Below are positions 45,566 through 64,000 of a stretch of DNA of 64,000 bases, in pieces (the stretch's first letter is position 1; each line of letters starts with the position of its first letter). The notes beneath the pieces were generated by a model that was not told the DNA's origin, made no database searches, and saw nothing but the letters and a program-made list of their open reading frames with translations. Both the position numbers and the translations under genes were made by a program. Source of the stretch: Helianthus annuus (lineage: Eukaryota > Streptophyta > Magnoliopsida > Asterales > Asteraceae); assembly GCF_002127325.2 (NCBI RefSeq), contig NC_035443.2, forward strand, positions 123,478,295-123,542,294. The letters run 5' to 3'.

Positions 45566-45929
45566 TAACATTAATTTAAGTTGACACTACTAGGAATACA
45601 GATATTAGCAACCATATAACTCAAACCTGAGCTAAAAATTCTTTGTCTGTTTGTCCATTTTGCTTTAACCTTTTAATAGCTGCAGCCTGGCCACTGCTTA
45701 AGTGACCAAAGTACACAGTTCCAAAAGTACCTTCCCCGATTTCTGACCTAAAACCAAAGTTAGCAGTAATCTTCCTCAACTCGTTATATTGAAGAGCAGG
45801 GACACCAATAGGCTGTGTGTCTGTTGGTGCTGCCGCAATGGCGTTAGTTTTCTCAGACTCGCTCGTTTGAAGAGCAGGGACAACAATAGGCTGGATTACA
45901 GGTTGTGTGTTTGTTGACTCTGCCTCAAG

Positions 45930-46265
45930 GTGACGTACAAACTTGACTTGCCACAAGAACTAAACAATGTGCACCCGGTGTTCCACGTGTCTAATCTACG
46001 TAAATGCCTAGCCGACGAGGAACTACAGGTTCCCTTGGAAGACTTGCAAATAAATGAAGCTATCCAATTTGTGGAGAAACCGGTCGAAATCATGGATCAA
46101 GCTGTCAAGCGTCTGAGGCGCAGCAAAATTCCCATTGTTAAGGTCCGACGGGAGGGTAAGCGTGGTGCCGAATTCACTTGGGAGTTGAAAAGTGATATGA
46201 AGGCCAAGTATCCGCAGCTCTTCGAGCAGTCTTCACCGGTCACAATGTCGAAAACAAACTTTTGA
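45930..46265 (+). pseudogene. Ty3/gypsy integrase C-terminal fragment
   Basis: Open for about 110 codons: YKLDLPQELNNVHPVFHVSN, LRKCLADEELQVPLEDLQ, RRSKIPIVKVRREGKRG, EFTWELKSDMKAKYPQLF. This is the same region as the fragment at 8541-8977 but from a different subfamily. It is cut at its 5' end exactly where kinase exon 1 of copy A is cut, head to head, so the junction destroyed both. Confidence 0.88.
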
Positions 46266-46451
46266 TCATCACCTGCTACTGGCCTGGTTATGAATTGTAA
46301 AGGACATGATTTTTGTCATCAAATTTATTGAAAAAAGCTGCCCTAATCAAGTGAATTGACGAGTTTCCATTCTATTTGCCACATACTCAAATAAAAATAA
46401 GTGAATTGACTAGTGAATGGTGGTCGGAGTGGTGGTGGTGATGAGATTTGA

Positions 46452-47077
46452 GGTGGTGGCGGCAGAATGTGGTGGTTAAGGTTTTAGGGGTTAGGAAATT
46501 AGGGAGGATAAGTGTATATGAATTTTTTTTTTGTTTTATTTATTAAACATTTAAATAAAGGCATAAATTGACCAGAATACCCTTAAGTGAATAAATTTTA
46601 ATGCTAAAGGACGTAGAGTGTAACAGGTTATGCAAATAAAGGATTGTAATTGTAATTATGAAATTAAAGGTTATCCGTTGCAATATAGTACAAACGTAAA
46701 GGCCGTAAAGTGTAATTTACCTGCTCTTTTAAGATAGGATAATCAGCAAAACGTATCACAAAACAATAAAGCCACACCAAAGGAACATAAAACCACACAC
46801 TTCTGCAATAAAACTCAACCGACGGCATAAACTGCTTCTCGTGTATGGGATCACTTTTCGATTTCACATAAAACTTACACAGACATTTCATCAAACACCT
46901 TGCATGTGGTTTTAATAACACATAAAACATGAGGTTTACAAACATAACCACCATTTTTGAGCACCACGTGTGCAATTTTCGAAGGTAACACGTGTTTGCG
47001 ATAAATGGCTTAGGCAACCATCGCTGCCTTTGAGGCTCAAGTACGCATCACAGCCTCAATATCTTCCAAATTACAAA
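46452..47077. repeat. Local direct duplication, copy 1
   Basis: About 625 bp closely matching 47955-48600, from 'aatgtggtggttaagg' to 'cctcaatatcttccaa'. It carries a minus-strand ORF (46664-47017, MPKPFIANTCYLR at its start) that is matched by the ORF at 48279-48539 in the second copy. The protein is not recognised. Confidence 0.85.
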
Positions 47078-47138
47078 TTTTAAGGTTAATCAGTTTGGTT
47101 TATGTTTCAAAGGTTAATCTCCTTAATCTTTCCTGAGC

Positions 47139-47930
47139 TCCGATGTGATCCGATCTTCCTGTAAAACAACGACACCGTTAGCTCGTTAAGAGGGGAATAT
47201 AGGGGTTTCCCTCTTAACCAGACTCCGGCGTGAGAATAAGTAACCGCTTTGAGGAAATAAGTGTGTGTTAAGAGCGAGAGTAGAGAGAGTGGAATGTTTA
47301 ACCTGTGTATGGAGGTCTCTATTTATAGCCGGAGAGGTGTAAGAGGAGATGGGCTGATGGGCCTTGGGCCAGAAGGCGACAACCAGGAATATCCTTCTTG
47401 TCTTATTGGTATCGATCATTAGTGGTTTCTAGAAGATCTCCGGTGCTAGCGCACCTTGATTGGAGCCACGTGTCCCAGTTGTCGACCTTGTTGTCCCTCT
47501 GCCATTAGCAGGTGAGTGGAGATCATGGGGCAGTTGTCGCCGCCCCCTGATTGGTGCCACGTAGGCGTCCTTGTGTACTCTTTGTCTCCTGCAAGTCAGT
47601 CGATCGTGGAGCACGATAGAGCACAGCCTGGTGGACGCTGATTGGCTCGTTCTTCTGCCACTCGTACCTTTGGTACTTTCTGAAGTGGCCCTGCGCGACT
47701 CTTGTTGTGCATGTAACTAACCCGCGCAGGGTTGTAGGAGTTGAAGGCTCTTATTCTGAATACTAAGTGTGAAACTGATGTTATCTCTTGCTTGGGTCTC
47801 GCGCAAGGTCAGGTTTTATTTAAGCAGCCCGCACGAGGTCTGTAGATTGAACAACTTACTGAGTAAGGAGTGTGGTCCAGCGCGCGATCTGAATGGTCTG
47901 CGCGGTTTTTTGGGACCATACCCCTTCATG
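47139..47930 (-). mobile_element. Solo-LTR-like block between the two direct copies
   Basis: On the minus strand it would begin TGAAGGGGTATGGTCCC and end near 'gatcggatcaca'. A TATA-like GGCTATAAATAGAG lies on the minus strand near 47318-47331. It is GC-richer than its surroundings and holds no long ORF with recognisable content. No matching 5-bp TSD was seen, so this is tentative. Confidence 0.35.
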
Positions 47931-47954
47931 GCGGCAGGATGTGGTGGGGGCGGC

Positions 47955-48600
47955 AGGATGAGGCGGTGGCAGCAAGATGTGGTGGTTAAGGCTTTAAGGT
48001 TAGGAAATTAGGGAGGATGAAGTGTATATGAATTTTTTTTGTTTTATTTATTAAACATTTAAATAAAAGCATAAATTGACCAGAATACCCTTAAGTGAAT
48101 AAGTTTTAATCTGGTGTGGTTAGTGCTAAAGGACGTAGAGTGTAACAGGTTAAGCAAATAAAAAATTGTAATTGTAATTATTAAAATTAAATACTATCCG
48201 TTGCAATCTGATACAAACATAAAGACCGTAAAGTGTAATTTACCCGTTCTTTGAAGATAGGATAATCAACAGAACTTATTACAAAACAATACGCCACACC
48301 AAATGAACATAAAACCACACACTTCTGCAATAAAACTCAGCCGACGGCATAAACTGCTTCTCGTGTATGGGATCACTTTTCGATTTCACATAAAACTTAC
48401 ACAGACATCTCATCAAACACCTTTCATGTGGTTTTAATAACACACAAAACATGAGGTTTACAAACATAACCACCATTTTTGAGCATCCCATGTGCAAGTT
48501 TCGAAGGTAACACGTGTTTGCGATAAATGGCTTAGGCAACCATCGCTGCCTTTGAGGCTCAAGTACGCATCACAGCCTCAATATCTTCCAAGTTACAAAT
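47955..48600. repeat. Local direct duplication, copy 2
   Basis: Second copy of the 46452-47077 segment, with small indels. Its ORF (48279-48539, minus) is shorter because of a frame change near 'gtatggcg'. Confidence 0.85.
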
Positions 48601-49228
48601 AACACCCAGAATAAAGATATCATTATTCAAAAGCAACGACAAAACCCCAACAAACTGAGGTTTACAAACATAATAGAACAAACCATTGAAGCATTTAATA
48701 GAACAAACCATGTACATGGCCTCAATATATTCAAATCAAACCTTTGAAAATCAAATTACATGTAAACACATCACCTTTTTTGCTCAAAAGAAAGACTTTA
48801 AAAAACCATATATAAAAGCTAAAACGTGGATAGAAAAAACAAAATCTGACCATGAAAAAACATCCAAATCATGTTTTCACACCGACAAAATGTTAAATCA
48901 TGATCGATTCATGAATCGCAAACTGATAAACATTCGCGCCGTCGATTCATAACTCGGTAAAGGATAAGCCGAAAACAGCGAGAAGACAATGCAAACCGAT
49001 AACAATCTCTCAGCGACCGGCGGAGAAGAATCCATCGTAAAGGCCACAAAGCAACATCTGTTGATGCGACTTCTAATTCCATTAATTCATCTTCTTTGTA
49101 ACTAACTGATGCATAGAGGGTGCGAGGACAGAGTGCAGGCAGGTGTTTTGAGGAAGCTCCTAGGAGAAGAGGGTACGCATTGAAGTGGAAGGAGTTAGAA
49201 GCCAAAGGGATGCATAGGGGTATATCTG
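48601..49228. other. 3' flank of kinase copy B
   Basis: Sequence downstream of the kinase B stop (minus strand). Unit B homology begins at 49056. The ORFs at 48686-48952 and 48909-49253 have no recognisable content. Confidence 0.4.
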
Positions 49229-61672
<12,444 letters not shown>

Positions 61673-62569
61673 CTGCAATGATACACCAGATATTGTATAT
61701 ATATCAATTATTTTACCTGGTCGACAAATATAGTGAACATGTCAAAGCAGTCAACAGTGCCTTTTTTAGTTTGAGATTAATCAGGATGGTTGGCTAGCTG
61801 GGAAGGTTCAAAGGTTTTTTTTTTTTTAACATTTAATTAATCTTTAAATATTTATAATGAATTTTTCATATACCTTACCTTTTTCTAATTATAACTTTAA
61901 AATTTTTTTACAAGTATCTTAATATACCGTTGGGACATTTTTATTTTTATTTTTATTTTCGTTTTGGTACAAAATTTCATTCAAAGCCAAATTTTTGTGA
62001 TAATGTACAAGTTATCAAAACACGATTGTACATGTCATCGAAGTTGCTTCCAGTTGCAGTACAATAGAGTTTTATTTGTTGTGAAAAAAACCTAGGGGTT
62101 ATTTGTAATCCTTGGAAGCCCCCGCCCACATCACCATTCAATATTTCTTGGCCCACTATCGGCCAGATCACCTGGGCACTAAGCCTAATGTGAGTTGGAT
62201 CGCTTAGCCATGCTTCATAATTGAAAAAAACGATCATCGTGGAAATACATGGCACTCAGCCAAAGGAAGATGATGGAGAGTTGACCGAGTTTCTTTCCTC
62301 TTAAAGTCTTTAAAATATAATGTTTTATAAAATTTGAGATTTTATGTGTCAATGTGAATTTTTGTATCAACGTTCACCATGAGTTTTTCTTTTGTGTGTT
62401 GTCATTACTAGTGTATTGGTCATTGAAACCGAACCTTACAAATTTTAACACTACAGCCCCAACACGCGTGTTGAATAACATTCTCAACCGAGTCTCTATC
62501 TCCATCTATTTAACATAACTAAAAAAATAATGTTTTCTCTAAATTTTGTTTATTAAAAGCACTCATACT

Positions 62570-63353
62570 TAGGGCTGGCAATTTTACACGAATACACGAC
62601 ACGAACCTATACGAAGTTAACAAGTATCGTGTATGGCCTTAACAGGTATCGTGTACCAAACAGGTAGACATGAGATTACCTGTTATTTCGTGTATAAACA
62701 GGTTAAATACCTGTTTACCTGTTAATACCCGTTAGTACACGATAAGAAATTAAATTAAATAAAACTCATCAGCCATATGCGTGTGGGTTCCTTAATTCCT
62801 TTCTATTTTCATTCCTCATTCAATTAAAAAAAATAAAACCCTAAACTCCCTCTATAACTCCCAGATAGCATGTCGTGTTCGTGTTTTTGTTCATGTTAAC
62901 AGGTAGACATGAGATTACCTGTTATTTCGTGTATAAACAGGTTAAATACATGTTTACCTGTTAATACCCGTTAGTACACGATAAGAAATTAAATTAAATA
63001 AAACTCATCAGCCATGTGCGTGTGGGTTCCTTAATTCCTTTCTATTTTCATTCCTCATTCAATTAAAAAAAAAACCCTAAACTCCCTCTGTAACTCCCAG
63101 ATAGCATGTCGTGTTCGTGTTTTTGTTCATGTTAACATGTATAAACAGGTAATTTTCGTGTATAACAGCCGAACAGTCGTGTTAACAGGTATTAACAGGT
63201 AATTTTCATGTATATCATGCCGTGTTCGTGTTTGAAAAAAAAGGACACAATAAGTTATCGTGTCGTGTTCGTGTATGGGATTTCGTGTATCGTGTCTTAT
63301 CATGTCACTGTCGTGTCTTATCGTGTACGGGTATACACGATATGCCAGCCCTA
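62570..63353. mobile_element. hAT-like element (784 bp), unit B only
   Basis: TIR TAGGGCTGGCA/TGCCAGCCCTA and exact 8-bp TSD CTCATACT (62562-62569, 63354-63361). The empty site is in unit A at about 44620. It contains a direct duplication with a 239-bp period (62659 and 62898, both starting 'aacaggtagacatgag') and many 'cgtgtcgtgttcgtg' motifs near the ends. Confidence 0.92.
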
Positions 63354-64000
63354 CTCATACTAGAGCCTCTGTAACCGCTTTCTCTATAAATATAGATTAA
63401 AAAATAGAGAAAACAACTAAACCCCTCCATTGGAATCTATGTGATATGGAAAAAAATTTGATAGCAACAATAGTCACCCTCTATATTTAGAGTGTGACTA
63501 TTCATCAGTCTGAAACCATGAAAAAACAATAAGATAAGTGTTCGAGGGTAACATAGAGACAGAGATGGAGATGAAGAATCGGATGTGAGGATTTTTTTTT
63601 TTTAAAATAAACAAAGCTTAGAGAAAAATGTGTTTTTAGTTTAATTATATAGATGGAGTTAAAGACTCCGATATAAATGTTCTTAACATCTCACTCAGAA
63701 GCACTTATTTTTTTCTTAGTCATAATAATACATATATTAATGAATAGTAAACCTCTATATGTAGATGGTCACGTTAATTTTCTCTATTTTTTCCTCTCTA
63801 AATATATAGAATGTAGAATTTAGAGGCACCAATGTAAATGATTTAATACAAATAGTAAGAGCATTCACATTGGAAACTCCATTTCCATCTATATATTTAA
63901 ATTAAAAAGTATATTTTTCTCTAAATTTTGTTAATTCTAAAAACCATCTCACATCCAACCTTCTATCTATACCTCTTATCTTATTCACATTAACTTATTT

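Larger units (their letters stand above)
23616..45929 (-). pseudogene. PTI1-like receptor-type Ser/Thr kinase, copy A, disrupted
   Basis: Exons (minus): 1, 45929-45627 (5' end lost against a gypsy fragment); 2, 42432-42315; 3, 32080-31834; 4, 24163-24031; 5, 23939-23853; 6, 23770-23616. Exon 1 has the glycine loop IGEGTFGTVYFGHL and AAIKRL; exon 2 has [18 protein letters not shown] and GSLQDILH; exon 3 has [12 protein letters not shown] and KIGDFDLS; exon 4 has [20 protein letters not shown]; exon 6 has RPKMSDVVEKLQRVL. DFD in place of DFG is normal for PTI1 kinases. Defects: a 1-bp deletion near the start of exon 6 (gtgcat against gttgcat in copy B) shifts the frame, exon 2 lacks three codons present in copy B, and exon 1 is cut. 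Introns 2 and 3 hold large TE insertions. It is probably a pseudogene. Confidence 0.85.

Noticed and set aside
47318..47331. TATA-like box as promoter of a host gene
   Set aside because: It lies in an LTR-like block with no coding sequence downstream on the minus strand that I could support.

Overview
This is plant nuclear DNA, probably from a eudicot of the daisy family (Asteraceae); the family placement is an inference from the look of the retroelements and cannot be proven here. Genes have GT-AG introns and are thinly spread. Almost everything between them is transposable element (TE) sequence, much of it nested. No rRNA, tRNA or CRISPR array was recognised.

Layout. (1) 1-2031, minus: the 5' half of an ERD6-like sugar transporter gene, six clean exons, running off the left edge. 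(2) 2032-10515: foldback MITEs, Helitron-type 3' ends, a minisatellite, and the 3' tail plus LTR of a Ty3/gypsy element. (3) 10516-21258: two related, mutually inverted TIR elements (E1 10516-15326, E2 15347-21258) bounded by (TA)n tracts. Both carry about 30 scattered copies of a 14-bp palindrome, ATGCACATGTGCAT, and both carry captured sequence: in E1 two exons of an NAD-isocitrate dehydrogenase gene, in E2 the 3' end of a LINE ORF2. This is the most unusual part of the window. (4) 23503-45929 and 49056-64000: a tandem segmental duplication, each unit containing a PTI1-like receptor-type kinase gene on the minus strand. Copy A (exons between 23616 and 45929) has a frameshift and a truncated first exon. 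Copy B (exons between 49229 and 61672, exon 1 beyond the right edge) is open in all five visible exons. (5) Between them, 46270-49050: a gypsy remnant, a local direct duplication and an LTR-like block.

The two duplicated units give a natural 'before and after' comparison. Wherever one unit has an insertion, the other often shows the empty site. This defines element ends and target-site duplications (TSDs) directly: two nested Ty1/copia elements in intron 3 of copy A, a degenerate copia element in intron 2 of copy A, two Mutator-like elements with 9-bp TSDs, a series of hAT-like elements with 8-bp TSDs, a Tourist-like element with a TTA TSD, and a 1.4-kb insertion bounded by Helitron-like ends.

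Only the sugar transporter gene and kinase copy B look like candidate working host genes. Even copy B has an altered activation segment and a non-canonical GC splice donor. Exon positions were read by eye from protein similarity and splice sites. Family names rest on recalled family features, not on database searches.
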